Source: an uncultured Eubacteriales bacterium (lineage in GTDB: Bacteria; Bacillota; Clostridia; Lachnospirales; Anaerotignaceae). Taken from it: 64,000 nt of DNA. The first letter of the stretch is position 1. Each line of letters starts with the position of its first letter. The position numbers were made by a program, and so were the translations under genes. Shown here one piece after another: positions 8,255-16,867 of this stretch. Location of the stretch: the NCBI GenBank assembly GCA_934256695.1, contig CAKQPE010000001.1, positions 18,103 through 82,102 of the forward strand, read 5' to 3'. The notes under the pieces were generated by a model. It saw only the letters and a list, made by a program, of their open reading frames with translations. It searched no databases and was not told the origin of the DNA.

Positions 8255-9145
8255 TTGGCTGTTAAAAAAGGTGGACTGGGACCCAAAGGCAGAGGTCTCG
8301 GTGCTTTGCTTGAGTCAACAAGCAAAGAAGTGTCTGAGCATACTGACGGCTCGGTAGTGCTTTTGGATATTAATAAAATAGAGCCGAACAGAGAACAGCC
8401 CCGTAAGCATTTTCAGGAAGATGCTTTGGAAGAACTCTCCGAGTCAATAAAAAATTATGGCGTAATACAGCCTGTTGTGGTAAAAAAGAAAGACGATTTT
8501 TATGAGCTTATAGCAGGTGAAAGACGCTGGAGAGCATCAAAAATAGCGGGACTTAAAGAAATTCCGGCTATTGTAAAAGAATATGACGAAAATAAGCTTT
8601 TTGAAATTGCTCTTGCCGAAAATCTCCAGAGAGAAGATTTAAATCCTATGGAAGAAGCGGCAGGATACAGCAGACTGAGTACGGAGTTTAATCTCAGTCA
8701 GGAAGAAATAGCAAAACGTGTGGGAAAAAGCCGTTCGGCGGTTGCCAACGCAATGCGTCTTTTAAATCTGGATAACAGAGTGCAGGATTTGGTAAAAGGC
8801 GGAAAGCTTTCCACAGGCCATGCAAGAACAATACTTCCTATAGAAAATGCCGATGAACAGTTTGAGCTTGCCGAAAGAATAATAGACGAAGAACTTAGCG
8901 TAAGAGAAACGGAAGCTCTCGTTAAACATATTCTCGAAAGTAAACAGGCAAAAGAAAAACCTAAAAAAGAAAATACAAAGTTCAATACTTCCGGCTATAA
9001 AACAATAGAAGAAAGTTTAAAAAATATTCTCGGAACAAAAGTAAAACTTAAAAGCGGAAAAAATAAAGGTGCTATCGAAATTGAATATTATTCCGATGAT
9101 GACCTTGACCGCCTTATGAGTCTTATAAACAGAATAAATATATAA
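8255..9145 (+). CDS. parB: ParB/Spo0J chromosome-partitioning CTPase
   Basis: 296 residues from TTG 8255, 10 bases after the SD GGAG in the last codons of parA; the conserved N-terminus (KGRGLGALLES) supports this start. Motifs: PNREQPRKHF, AGERRWRASK (CTP-binding), ENLQREDLNPMEEA, and a HTH with SQEEIAKRVGKSRSAVANAMRLL. The C-terminal dimerisation domain is preceded by a lysine-rich linker near residues 225-245. It should bind the two parS sites upstream of parA. Compared with the noc-like gene at 585 it keeps the canonical box III. Confidence 0.97.
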   Translation: MAVKKGGLGPKGRGLGALLESTSKEVSEHTDGSVVLLDINKIEPNREQPRKHFQEDALEELSESIKNYGVIQPVVVKKKDDFYELIAGERRWRASKIAGLKEIPAIVKEYDENKLFEIALAENLQREDLNPMEEAAGYSRLSTEFNLSQEEIAKRVGKSRSAVANAMRLLNLDNRVQDLVKGGKLSTGHARTILPIENADEQFELAERIIDEELSVRETEALVKHILESKQAKEKPKKENTKFNTSGYKTIEESLKNILGTKVKLKSGKNKGAIEIEYYSDDDLDRLMSLINRINI

Positions 9146-9163
9146 AGGAAGGAATGGTAACAT

Positions 9164-9796
9164 TTGCAGGAATTTATAGACATAATCAACCAAAACCTTC
9201 CGTTTATAGCCGCAGGTCTTTCGGCTGTAACGGCTGTTTCGCTGATAGTTGCGGTTATATCTCTTGTTCAGACTTCCAAACTGAAAAAACGACTGAATAA
9301 GTTTGATGAAATTAATACCGAAGACGAAGAAACAAAAGAACAGCTCGGTAAATTTTATGAAACAGCTAAGGAAATAAATCAAAAATACGATAAGCTTTCC
9401 GAAGCAGTTATGGACGTAAGCAATAATATGGATAAATGTATCCAGAAGGTGGGAATAATAAGATATAACCCATTTGATGAAGCAGGCGGAAATCTCTGTT
9501 TTGCCATAGCACTTCTGGACAGTGAAAATAACGGTATTATTTTAAACGGTATCCACAGCCGTTCAGGCTGTTATACTTATGCAAAACCTGTTGAACTGGG
9601 CGTAAGCGAATATGTTCTCAGTCAGGAGGAATTGCAGGCTCTTAATATGGCGGTTGAAGGTGCTTATTCTACAGAAAACAGACAAGAGACAATTAAAGAA
9701 ATAAGAACAAGACTGGAAGAAACCGCTCCGGTAAAAAGAGAAAAAAAGAAAAAAGGCCTTTTCGGAAAAAAACATTCAAAGGTTTCCGAAAATTAA
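9164..9796 (+). CDS. DUF4446 family membrane protein
   Basis: 210 residues from TTG 9164, after the SD AAAGGAAGG. One N-terminal membrane segment (FIAAGLSAVTAVSLIVAVISLV, residues 14-35) is followed by a coiled-coil-like charged stretch (to about residue 90). Then comes the domain core GIIRYNPFDEAGGNLCFAIALLD...NGIILNGIHSRSGCYTYAKPV, typical of DUF4446. The tail is Lys-rich. The family is commonly found downstream of parB in Clostridia; its function is not known to me. It lies in the par operon (18-bp gap). Confidence 0.85.
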   Translation: MQEFIDIINQNLPFIAAGLSAVTAVSLIVAVISLVQTSKLKKRLNKFDEINTEDEETKEQLGKFYETAKEINQKYDKLSEAVMDVSNNMDKCIQKVGIIRYNPFDEAGGNLCFAIALLDSENNGIILNGIHSRSGCYTYAKPVELGVSEYVLSQEELQALNMAVEGAYSTENRQETIKEIRTRLEETAPVKREKKKKGLFGKKHSKVSEN

Positions 9797-9951
9797 AAAG
9801 CCGGAAATCGGGGGGATTGATTTCCGGACAGAAACATTTCAACCTTGAAACAACGGGTTTCAAAACCGAAATGTATGGTATTATTATTGCCGTATATATT
9901 TTAATTATTCTGTAATTAAAAAATTTTAAATAAAAACGGAGGAGTTATAAA
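9797..9951 (+). promoter_or_regulatory. serS leader with a strong hairpin
   Basis: CCGGAAATC (9801-9809) pairs with GATTTCCGG (9819-9827) around a G-rich loop. A second imperfect pairing involves TTGAAACAACGGGTTTCAA. I looked for a T-box (AGGGTGGNACCGCG) and did not find one. It may be the end of the par operon plus a leader of serS. Confidence 0.35.
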
Positions 9952-11226
9952 ATGTTAGACGTTAAATTATTAAGAACAGATATGGAAAGCGTAAAAAAAG
10001 CTCTCGCAAAAAGAAACAAAGACTATCATCTTGATGATTTTACAGAGATGGATAAGGTAAGACGTGAGCTTATCGGTAAGACAGAAGAACTTAAACAGAG
10101 ACAGAATGCCGATTCAAAGGAAATTCCTAAACTTAAAAAAGAAGGTAAAGATACATCAGCTCTTATGGCTGATATGAAGGAACTTTCCGATAAAATCAAA
10201 GAGCTTGACGCTCAGGTTTCAGAGGTTGATGAAAAGCTCAACAAATTCCTTCTTACTATACCTAATACACCATATGAACTCGTTCCTAACGGAAAAGACG
10301 ATACGGAAAACGAAGAATTAAGAAAATGGGGCACACCAAGACAGTTCGATTTCGACTTTAAACCTCATTGGGATTTAGGTGATGATCTCGGTATACTTGA
10401 CCCTGCAACAGCAGGCAAAATCACAGGCTCAAGATTTACTGTATATAAAGGTGCAGGTGCAAGACTTGAAAGAGCTATCATTAACTTCATGCTTGACCTT
10501 CATGTTGACAAACAGGGATATACAGAGATTTTCCCTCCTTTCATGGTAAACAGAAAATCAATGACAGGTACAGGTCAGCTTCCTAAATTTGAAGAAGATG
10601 CTTTCAAAGTAGCAGGTACAGATTACTTCCTTATCCCAACAGCAGAAGTTCCTGTAACAAATATGTACTCAGATATGATTCTTGACGGCAAGGACCTTAC
10701 TATTAAGCATTGTGCTTATACAGCTTGCTTCAGAGCAGAAGCAGGTTCAGCCGGCAGAGATACAAGAGGTATTATCCGTCAGCACCAGTTCAATAAAGTA
10801 GAAATGGTTAAATTCGCAAGACCTGAAAACTCATATGCAGAACTTGAAACACTTACAAACGATGCAGAACAGATTCTCCAGATGCTCGGTCTTCCTTACA
10901 GAGTAGTAAGACTTTGCGGTGGTGACCTTGGTTTCAGCTCAGCTATGACATACGACATCGAAGTTTGGATGCCAAGCTACAACAGATATGTTGAAATTTC
11001 AAGCTGCTCTAACTTTGAAGATTTCCAGGCAAGAAGAGCTAATATTAAGTTCAAAGACAATATCAAAGATAAAGCAAGATTTGTTCATACACTTAACGGA
11101 AGCGGACTTGCAGCAGGCCGTACAACAGCAGCTATCATGGAAAACTATCAGCAGGCAGACGGCTCAATAATCATTCCTGAGGTTTTAAGACCTTATATGG
11201 GTGGTATGGAAAAAATTACAAAATAA
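9952..11226 (+). CDS. serS: Seryl-tRNA synthetase
   Basis: 424 residues; ATG follows the SD CGGAGGAG. Class II synthetase charging tRNA-Ser (and tRNA-Sec where present). The N-terminal helical arm spans residues 1-100 (long coiled coil rich in Lys and Glu). Motif 2 is [22 protein letters not shown] near residue 260. Motif 3 is [20 protein letters not shown] near the C-terminus. TAEVPVTN is the serine-site loop. Length is normal for bacterial SerRS. A clear terminator follows, so it is probably monocistronic. Confidence 0.97.
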   Translation: MLDVKLLRTDMESVKKALAKRNKDYHLDDFTEMDKVRRELIGKTEELKQRQNADSKEIPKLKKEGKDTSALMADMKELSDKIKELDAQVSEVDEKLNKFLLTIPNTPYELVPNGKDDTENEELRKWGTPRQFDFDFKPHWDLGDDLGILDPATAGKITGSRFTVYKGAGARLERAIINFMLDLHVDKQGYTEIFPPFMVNRKSMTGTGQLPKFEEDAFKVAGTDYFLIPTAEVPVTNMYSDMILDGKDLTIKHCAYTACFRAEAGSAGRDTRGIIRQHQFNKVEMVKFARPENSYAELETLTNDAEQILQMLGLPYRVVRLCGGDLGFSSAMTYDIEVWMPSYNRYVEISSCSNFEDFQARRANIKFKDNIKDKARFVHTLNGSGLAAGRTTAAIMENYQQADGSIIIPEVLRPYMGGMEKITK

Positions 11227-11246
11227 TATTTAGACTAAATGTAATT

Positions 11247-11286
11247 AAATCCTCTGTGAAAGTTTGCTTTTGCAGAGGATTTTTTA
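11247..11286 (+). terminator. Rho-independent terminator of serS
   Basis: AAATCCTCTG (11247-11256) pairs with CAGAGGATTT (11273-11282), followed directly by a T-run. Confidence 0.88.
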
Positions 11287-11300
11287 AACGGGAGGTCAAT

Positions 11301-11666
11301 TTGAAAAGACTTGATATAATAATAATAGCAGTTGTGCTTTTTGTTGCAGGCGGACTGTATTTCAGTGGTATTTTAAGCCCGGGAGAAAAGGGCGGAGAGG
11401 CTGTTGTATATGTGGATGGAGAAGAAAAAGCACGTTACAGCCTTTCGGAAAATATTACCGATACAATAGAGACAGAAAACGGAACAAATGAAATAGAAAT
11501 TAAAGACGGAAAAGTATCAATGGTTTATGCCGACTGCCGTGACCAGATATGTGTAAACCATGTGCCTATAAATAAAGAGCATGAAAGTATTATATGTCTC
11601 CCACATAAGGTAGTGGTGGAAATAGAAAACGGAGAGGAAAACGATATTGATGTTGTTGCTAAGTAA
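11301..11666 (+). CDS. NusG domain II-containing exported protein
   Basis: 121 residues from TTG 11301, 5 bases after GGAGGT (11291-11296). An N-terminal membrane anchor (LDIIIIAVVLFVAGGLYFSG) is followed by a small beta domain with VVYVDGEE...YSL, KDGKVSMVYADCRDQICVNHVPI and SIICLPHKVVVEI. The two CxxxxC-type cysteines (DCRDQIC and ICLPHK) are the mark of the NusG_II family. In Clostridia this family sits next to the Gx transporter gene, as here (15-bp gap). It may act in metal or quinone-related membrane chemistry, but the role is not established. Confidence 0.82.
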   Translation: MKRLDIIIIAVVLFVAGGLYFSGILSPGEKGGEAVVYVDGEEKARYSLSENITDTIETENGTNEIEIKDGKVSMVYADCRDQICVNHVPINKEHESIICLPHKVVVEIENGEENDIDVVAK

Positions 11667-11681
11667 AAGGAGCTGATATTT

Positions 11682-12173
11682 TTGGCAAGAAAAACTGCAT
11701 ATTACGGTATATTTGCCGCATTGGCAATACTTATGGGGTATGTAGAGGCCGTTATACCGATACCTGTGCCTGTACCGGGAATAAAGCTTGGACTGAGCAA
11801 CATAGTAGTTCTTCTTTGTATGTATGTAATGGGCAGAAAAGAAGCGTTTTTTATTTCTGTTGTGAGAGTTTTAATTTCCGCATTGCTTTTTAAAGGCTTT
11901 GTAGGCCTGTGGTATAGTCTGGCAGGAGCGTTTTTAAGCTATTTTGCGATGCTTACTGTATATAAGCTTAATAAAGCAAGTATTATCGGAGTAAGTGTAA
12001 CAGGCGGTGTTTTCCATAATATCGGTCAGATAGCAGTTGCCTGTATAATGCTTGGCAGAAACGTAGTGCTGTACCTTGTGCCTATACTTATGGTAAGCGG
12101 TGTTATAACGGGAGTCGTAATAGGTATTGTAGCCAAATACTGTGTAGCCTATGTTGACCGAAAAATGAACTGA
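11682..12173 (+). CDS. Gx transporter family / heptaprenyl diphosphate synthase component I-like membrane protein
   Basis: 163 residues from TTG 11682 after the SD AAGGAGC. Five to six membrane segments. The motif PVPVPGIKLGLSNIVVLL is diagnostic of this ECF S-component-like family, as is GLWYSLAGAFLS. Annotated homologues carry the name heptaprenyl diphosphate synthase component I, but the fold is that of a small-molecule transporter. It is paired with the NusG-II protein upstream. A strong terminator follows 14 bp after the stop. Confidence 0.85.
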   Translation: MARKTAYYGIFAALAILMGYVEAVIPIPVPVPGIKLGLSNIVVLLCMYVMGRKEAFFISVVRVLISALLFKGFVGLWYSLAGAFLSYFAMLTVYKLNKASIIGVSVTGGVFHNIGQIAVACIMLGRNVVLYLVPILMVSGVITGVVIGIVAKYCVAYVDRKMN

Positions 12174-12187
12174 AACCATAAAATTTT

Positions 12188-12218
12188 ATGCCATGACAAA
12201 TACGTCATGGCATTTTTG
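12188..12218. terminator. Rho-independent terminator
   Basis: ATGCCATGAC (12188-12197) pairs with GTCATGGCAT (12204-12213), then TTTTTG. It ends the NusG-II/Gx transporter operon. Confidence 0.88.
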
Positions 12219-12227
12219 TATATAAAT

Positions 12228-12440
12228 TGCCGTTAATAGCCGTCCATAAAAGGGACGGCAAAAAGCCTTTCAAAGTTGATTTTACTCGACAAAATTTGAA
12301 AAAGCAAAAACTTAATAACACAACTTATAATTTTGTTCCGAAAAATGCAATGAAATTGCATTTTACTAAAAGTTTTACTCAATTTTTTTCAAAAAATTGT
12401 GGGGTATTGGGGCAAACCCCCAAGGTCTTTTTTTGTTTTA
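12228..12440. repeat. Partial intergenic repeat, minus orientation
   Basis: Holds the tail of the long repeat also seen at 16868, 24444 and 41240 (the AACTTATAATTTTG and AAATGCAATGAAATTGCATTT segments). It ends in the GGGGCAAACCCCC palindrome module near 12406. Short frames in it match frames in the other copies and look non-coding. Confidence 0.65.
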
Positions 12441-12501
12441 GGTATAAATTTACAAAATAGGCTTATATTATTTGTATAAACCAAATTCGGGAGTGGTGAG
12501 T

Positions 12502-12735
12502 ATGAAAAAGATAAGCCGTAATGAAGATGTTTCAGTTTTAATCAAAAATATAGAAGATGTAAAAAAAGAACTGTCCGTTGTAAAAAGCAATTTTAATATG
12601 GAAACAGACGAATGTCTTATTGACTGTTATATTTATCAGATGGAGGCACTTAATAAAAAGTATCAGTATTTTATCCGTAAGGCAAAACAAATCGGTTTAA
12701 AAGGAGATGATAAATGTTGCAGCCGTCTTTTATGA
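12502..12735 (+). CDS. yaaL: DUF2508 (YaaL-like) protein
   Basis: 77 residues from ATG 12502, after GGTGAG. It is helical and charged, with DECLIDCYIYQMEALNKKYQYFIRKAKQIGL resembling the DUF2508 family. The call rests strongly on context: its 3' end overlaps the start of bofA by 22 bp, the yaaL-bofA order known from Bacillus downstream of recR. Function is unknown; it probably belongs to the sporulation-linked bofA operon. An upstream in-frame start at 12472 lacks an SD. Confidence 0.75.
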   Translation: MKKISRNEDVSVLIKNIEDVKKELSVVKSNFNMETDECLIDCYIYQMEALNKKYQYFIRKAKQIGLKGDDKCCSRLL

Positions 12736-12983
12736 TTTTTTCAATGATTGCTGTGCTTGGTGCAATGCTGCTGCTTGTTGTGCTTTCCGGCCCTATTATT
12801 TTTCTTTTGCGTTTTTTAATCCGCTCGGTAATAGGTGTGGTTATGCTTTTTGTATGCAATTTTTTGCTTTCGGGTTTTGGAATTTACATAGGCATTAATT
12901 TTCTTACGGCTTTTTTTGTCGGTTTTCTCGGCTTTCCGGGGCTGTTATCACTTGTTGTTATAAAATGTATACTTGCTGTTTGA
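12714..12983 (+). CDS. bofA: BofA-family pro-sigma-K processing inhibitor
   Basis: 89 residues; ATG 12714 follows the SD AAGGAGATGA located inside yaaL. Three hydrophobic segments fill most of the protein. The C-terminal half (NFLTAFFVGFLGFPGLLSLVVI with GFPG) matches the conserved BofA tail. In Bacillus, BofA with SpoIVFA holds the SpoIVFB protease inactive in the outer forespore membrane until late sporulation; in clostridia the partner set varies. With spoIIID at 21914 it supports an endospore-forming host. Confidence 0.85.
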   Translation: MLQPSFMIFSMIAVLGAMLLLVVLSGPIIFLLRFLIRSVIGVVMLFVCNFLLSGFGIYIGINFLTAFFVGFLGFPGLLSLVVIKCILAV

Positions 12984-13008
12984 CATATATTTTTTTACAG
13001 TGTAATAT
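12980..13008 (+). promoter_or_regulatory. Sigma-A-type promoter for the rhomboid gene
   Basis: TTGACA at 12980-12985, a 17-base spacer, TAATAT at 13003-13008. The -35 box overlaps the bofA stop codon. The rhomboid start lies 45 bp downstream. Confidence 0.7.
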
Positions 13009-13052
13009 TTTAACTGTATTGATTTTTTGCATAAGAAAAAAGGATTGATTAT

Positions 13053-14051
13053 ATGGAAAATGCCTTTAATTGTTTAAAAAACAGGCTCTCGGACAGTGGT
13101 TTTCAAACAGGGCCTTTTACGGAAAATACAGCTTGGTACTTTAAAATTATGCCGCCTGTGTTGTATGCGGTCTGTCTTTTGAATAATAATTTAAATGAAG
13201 ATACAGAATTAAAAAGTAAAATACTTCTTCAGCTTATAAATGATATTTCAAATTACAAATGCAGTAATGTTGTATGTGTCAATGTTGCCGTTTCGGATAA
13301 TGCAGATGAGCTGTGCCGTATGTATGAAAATAAAAGTGTTGAATATGGTGAAAACATACATAATGTATACTGGATTTTTGATACAAAAAAAGAAAGCATA
13401 TTTGTTCCTAAGGGTCAGCCGAGTAAGCTTAACGGCATAGAAAGATGTTTTGATTTCGGAAAAAAAGGTTTTAATGACATAAAAATTGAAAATAATAATA
13501 TACTTGTTACATATGTATTGATAGCTGTAAATATTGCTGTTTGGGCGTATATATTTTTCGGGAAAAATGATAATATAATAGATATGCTTGCCATAAGCCG
13601 AAATGGACTGATTAAAGGTCAGATTTACCGTCTTATTACGGCAATGTTTGTTCACAGAGATATAAAGCATATATTCTTTAACTGTTTTTCGTTATATATT
13701 TTCGGCAGAGAAACAGAAAAGATATTAAGCCGAAAAAATTTTGTGTTTTTGTATTTTGTATCCGGAATAATTGCGTCTCTGGCAAGTGCAATTTTTAATA
13801 ACACATTGTCAATAGGTGCTTCCGGAGCGATTTTTGGTATAATAGGTACCCTTGCGGCTGTTGCAAGAGTAAAAATGTATAAGGCACAAATGCTTGATTA
13901 TTTTTCACTTATCCTTTATGCGGCTATAGCCGTTCTTATGGGCTTTGGAGAAACTAATGTAGACAACTATGCACATATAGCAGGTTTTTTAAGTGGATTT
14001 TTGATTGAAAGCATTTATATTAGTGTAAAATACCGTAAAAAACAGCATTAA
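13053..14051 (+). CDS. Rhomboid-family intramembrane serine protease
   Basis: 332 residues. Residues 1-145 form a cytoplasmic N-terminal domain without a recognised fold. Six membrane segments follow from residue 150. The catalytic Ser is in GASGAIFG (near residue 257) and the catalytic His in NYAHIAGFLSGF (near residue 313). The L1 loop region contains GQIYRLITAMFVHRDIKHIFFNCFSLYIFG with the usual H-x-x-x-N arrangement. The enzyme cleaves single-pass membrane proteins within the membrane; the substrate is unknown. It has its own promoter and no obvious operon partner. Confidence 0.93.
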   Translation: MENAFNCLKNRLSDSGFQTGPFTENTAWYFKIMPPVLYAVCLLNNNLNEDTELKSKILLQLINDISNYKCSNVVCVNVAVSDNADELCRMYENKSVEYGENIHNVYWIFDTKKESIFVPKGQPSKLNGIERCFDFGKKGFNDIKIENNNILVTYVLIAVNIAVWAYIFFGKNDNIIDMLAISRNGLIKGQIYRLITAMFVHRDIKHIFFNCFSLYIFGRETEKILSRKNFVFLYFVSGIIASLASAIFNNTLSIGASGAIFGIIGTLAAVARVKMYKAQMLDYFSLILYAAIAVLMGFGETNVDNYAHIAGFLSGFLIESIYISVKYRKKQH

Positions 14052-14542
14052 AGTGTGCTGTGTGGGTAAATACGGGAAGTTATCAACAATGCGGCTGTGG
14101 ATAAAGTGGATAACTTTTTATGTGGTTTACATAAAATAAAAGTAATTTTTTTACTATTATAATTCGACTATAGAAGAATGCCTTGAATACAAGGATTTTA
14201 CAAATGCTTTACATTTGATGTTATATATATTTATAAATTATGTTTACAATAATTTGTTTTAAATTAAAAACAATAAAATGTGGAGAAAATTTTATTGCCG
14301 GCAGACTTATTAATGTGTATTTTGTTGATAAAATAATATTGATAAATATATATACTATATTTTGGAAAAACAGTAGTTATTTATCAATATAATGTGTTAC
14401 AATAAAAATTGTATTATTACTTAGCTTGTGAACAAATAAAAACATATCAACACAATAAATGTGCATATGTTTTTGCTTGTATCATGTATTTGAATTTTAT
14501 ATTGACCTATAGTAAATATATTGCTGTTTTGGAGATGATAAA
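14052..14542. other. AT-rich gap with a cluster of DnaA-box-like 9-mers
   Basis: The 490-bp gap has no supported gene. Within 53 bp lie TGTGGGTAA (14061), TTATCAACA (14080), a perfect box TGTGGATAA (14096-14104) and AGTGGATAA (14105). Further near-boxes are TGTGGAGAA (about 14279) and TGTTGATAA (14323-14331). Very AT-rich stretches surround them. It may be a DnaA-binding reservoir or an auxiliary part of the origin region. Genes on both sides run the same way, which argues against a bidirectional origin exactly here. Confidence 0.5.
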
Positions 14543-15097
14543 GTGGATTTATTAAAAGAACTTAAAGATGAATATATAGCAAAATACAGTGACCGAAAGC
14601 TGGTTTTCGGCGAGGGCAGAACAGATGGAGGAATAATGCTTATAGGTGAAGCACCGGGAGGCGAAGAAGAAAAATTAGGCAGACCTTTTGTAGGCAAGGC
14701 AGGTAAAAACCTTGATGAATTTATAAACCTTGCAGGACTTAAAAGAGAAGATTTATATATATCTAATGTAGTTAAGTTCAGACCTACCGGAATAAGCCAA
14801 AAAACAGGAAAGCCAATTAACCGTACACCTAACAGGGAAGAAATAGAGGCCTTTGTTCCCCTTTTAAGAGCAGAAATAAATACATATAAACCAAATCTTA
14901 TAGTTACTCTCGGCAATGTTCCACTTAAAGCCGTAACGGGCAACAACAGACTTTTTATAGGTGACTGCCACGGAAAATTAATAGAGCAGGACGGAATGAG
15001 AATTTATCCTTTGTATCATCCGGCATCTGTAATATATAACAGAAGCCTTAAAAACGTTTATGCGGCAGATGTAAAGGAAATCAAAAAATATATCTGA
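14543..15097 (+). CDS. Uracil-DNA glycosylase, family 4/5-like
   Basis: 184 residues from GTG 14543 with the SD GGAGATG. Motif A GEAPGGEEEKLGRPFVGKAGKNLDEF and motif B YHPASVIY are clear. It removes uracil from DNA to start base-excision repair. Family 4 enzymes usually carry four cysteines for a 4Fe-4S cluster. Here the N-terminal part has no cysteine and I see only one in the protein (GDCHGKL), so the cluster is probably absent. The stop is 9 bp before the next start, so the two genes are likely co-transcribed. Confidence 0.87.
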   Translation: MDLLKELKDEYIAKYSDRKLVFGEGRTDGGIMLIGEAPGGEEEKLGRPFVGKAGKNLDEFINLAGLKREDLYISNVVKFRPTGISQKTGKPINRTPNREEIEAFVPLLRAEINTYKPNLIVTLGNVPLKAVTGNNRLFIGDCHGKLIEQDGMRIYPLYHPASVIYNRSLKNVYAADVKEIKKYI

Positions 15098-15106
15098 GGT
15101 TATCTT

Positions 15107-15829
15107 ATGGGAAAAATTATAGCTGTGGGCGGCGGAGATATAGGTCTTGGAGAAACAAGGAAAATAGATGAGTTTATTGTTTCTCAAAGTAGAAATAAAA
15201 ATCCTAAGCTGATTATTGTACCTACAGCCTGCCACAATAATCAGGAATATATATCGGAAATAGAAAAAGTATATTCTTCCTTGGGCTGTAATGTTGATGT
15301 GCTTTTGGATTTAAATGATGAAAATAAAAAAAGCGGAAAGCTGAAAAATCAGGTTTTATCATCGGATATAATATATGTTTCCGGCGGAGATACAGTTTAT
15401 TTAACAACAGAGCTTAGGAGATATGATGTAGATAAGTATTTCCGTATGGCATATGAAAACGGAACGGTTCTTTCGGGACTGAGTGCCGGTGCTTTGTGCT
15501 GGTTTAAATATGGGCATTATGAGCCTGACAGAACAATAAACTGTGACGGCTGGTGGGATTATTCAAGACCATATGGATTTAATTTTATAAATGCAGTCTG
15601 CTGTGTTCATTATAATTTGCAGGACAGAAAAAGTTTTGATAATGCTATGAAAAACAGTAAAGAAACAGGCATTGCCTTGGATAACAATACCGCTTTGGCG
15701 TATATTGACGGAAAGTTCTCTGTCATCAAGTCCGATGAAAATGCCGAGGTATTCGTGTTTTGCAACAGAGAAAAAAATATGTGGGGTTTCACCCCACACC
15801 CCGACAATTTTTTGAAAAAAATTGAGTAA
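15107..15829 (+). CDS. Peptidase S51 (dipeptidase E-like) protein
   Basis: 240 residues; ATG follows GAGG at the end of the glycosylase gene. The class I glutamine-amidotransferase-like fold shows a Gly-rich start (GGGDIGLGE), SGGDTVYL, and the nucleophile elbow GLSAGALCW with Ser near residue 126. A His in VHYNLQDR is a candidate partner. S51 peptidases cleave short peptides with N-terminal Asp; the exact substrate is not known here. The last 16 or so residues (from WGFTPHPDNFLKKIE) are encoded by the M1-M2 palindrome modules of an intergenic repeat, so the natural C-terminus has been replaced or extended. Confidence 0.85.
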   Translation: MGKIIAVGGGDIGLGETRKIDEFIVSQSRNKNPKLIIVPTACHNNQEYISEIEKVYSSLGCNVDVLLDLNDENKKSGKLKNQVLSSDIIYVSGGDTVYLTTELRRYDVDKYFRMAYENGTVLSGLSAGALCWFKYGHYEPDRTINCDGWWDYSRPYGFNFINAVCCVHYNLQDRKSFDNAMKNSKETGIALDNNTALAYIDGKFSVIKSDENAEVFVFCNREKNMWGFTPHPDNFLKKIE

Positions 15830-15955
15830 AACTTTTAATAAAAAGCAATTTAAAACAGTTTGTTTTAAATTGCTTTTTTAGTTTTTTAGAATAACATATA
15901 AATTACCGTTAGTAATCCATTCTTTACATAGGGGTTGGGGCAATGCGCCAATGTC
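15780..15955. repeat. Palindrome modules overlapping the end of the S51 peptidase gene
   Basis: GTGGGGTTTCACCCCAC and CAATTTTTTGAAAAAAATTG lie inside the coding frame, which stops at TAA in the GAGTAAAACTTTT motif that follows these modules in every copy. A degenerate second module (GGTTGGGGCAATGCGCCAA) ends near 15955. Confidence 0.8.
15841..15880 (+). terminator. Rho-independent terminator after the S51 peptidase
   Basis: AAAAGCAATTTAAAAC pairs with GTTTTAAATTGCTTTT (15862-15877), followed by more T. It occupies the third-palindrome position of the repeat. Confidence 0.8.
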
Positions 15956-16861
15956 TTATATCTTTTCATACTTTGCCTTCATAAAATCTATAAACTGTCT
16001 GCTTATTTCCGGCAGTTCTTTTTTCGGATAAACCATAACGGTGTTTCGTATTATAGGTTTATCTATTTTTATGGCTATAAGCTCCGGTGTGCTGTCGGCA
16101 ACCTTTTTGGAAAGAAATGTAACACCGTAGTTTTCCTTTACCAGTCCCACAACCGTATCTACTTGGTTTGATTCAAAGCATATAGGCGGTTTTATGCCGA
16201 AATGCTCAAATGATTTTCGTACTACCTTGTTCATGCTGTATTCGTTTCCCAGTATAACTATTTTTTCTTTTTCAAGGTCACTCCAGGATACTATCTTTCT
16301 GTCGGCTAAATGGTGATTGCGGTGTACTATCAGACGGTATTCATCTTTTACAAGAGTTATAAGACCGTAGTCGAGAAGATTGTAGTCCGATATGTTTGTA
16401 TCATTGCTGAACGGATAAAAAAGATGTGCTATTATGGCAATGTCTATTGTTTTGCTTTTAAGCATATCCATTATACGCAGTGTACTGGCTTCGTTCAGAT
16501 TAAGCCTTGCCTTTGGCGTTATTTCAAGAAAGTCTGTTATATCCTTTAATACACCTACCTTGCTTATATGCTCCACAGAGCCTATCCTAAGCTCTGTATC
16601 CGACGAAAACTTTTTCATTGTTTCCTTTATATATGTCATTTCTTCTGTCATTTTTAAAGCATGGGGAAGAAAAGCCTGTCCGGCTTCCGTAAGGCTGATA
16701 CTGCGTGTGGTACGGCAGAAAAGTTTTACGCCGAGGCTTTTTTCCAGTTTCATAATATGTTTTGAAAATGATGACTGTGTTATAAATATGTTTTCCGCCG
16801 CTTCCGTAAAGTTATGGTACTTTACCGCCGAAAGAAAACACTCTATTTCAAATGTATCCAT
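15956..16861 (-). CDS. LysR-family transcriptional regulator
   Basis: 301 residues. The N-terminal winged HTH is typical: MDTFEIECFLSAVKYHNFTEAAENIFITQSSFSKHIMKLEKSLG...TEAGQAFLPHA. The remainder is a type 2 periplasmic-binding-like effector domain. The gene is divergent from the TRAP transporter operon, separated by 690 bp that include a repeat element and two palindromes near the dctM start. LysR proteins usually control divergent targets, so control of the TRAP/FAD operon is a reasonable inference. The ligand is unknown. The stop codon lies at the edge of a repeat. Confidence 0.92.
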   Translation of the reverse strand: MDTFEIECFLSAVKYHNFTEAAENIFITQSSFSKHIMKLEKSLGVKLFCRTTRSISLTEAGQAFLPHALKMTEEMTYIKETMKKFSSDTELRIGSVEHISKVGVLKDITDFLEITPKARLNLNEASTLRIMDMLKSKTIDIAIIAHLFYPFSNDTNISDYNLLDYGLITLVKDEYRLIVHRNHHLADRKIVSWSDLEKEKIVILGNEYSMNKVVRKSFEHFGIKPPICFESNQVDTVVGLVKENYGVTFLSKKVADSTPELIAIKIDKPIIRNTVMVYPKKELPEISRQFIDFMKAKYEKI

Positions 16862-16867
16862 TTTTTC

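Noticed and set aside
9797..9951. T-box leader for serS
   Set aside because: The region is short and lacks the AGGGTGGNACCGCG antiterminator motif, so only a generic hairpin can be claimed.
14052..14542. Calling this gap oriC
   Set aside because: Genes on both sides run the same way and recF lies 14 kb to the left, so the main origin is more likely next to dnaA outside the window.
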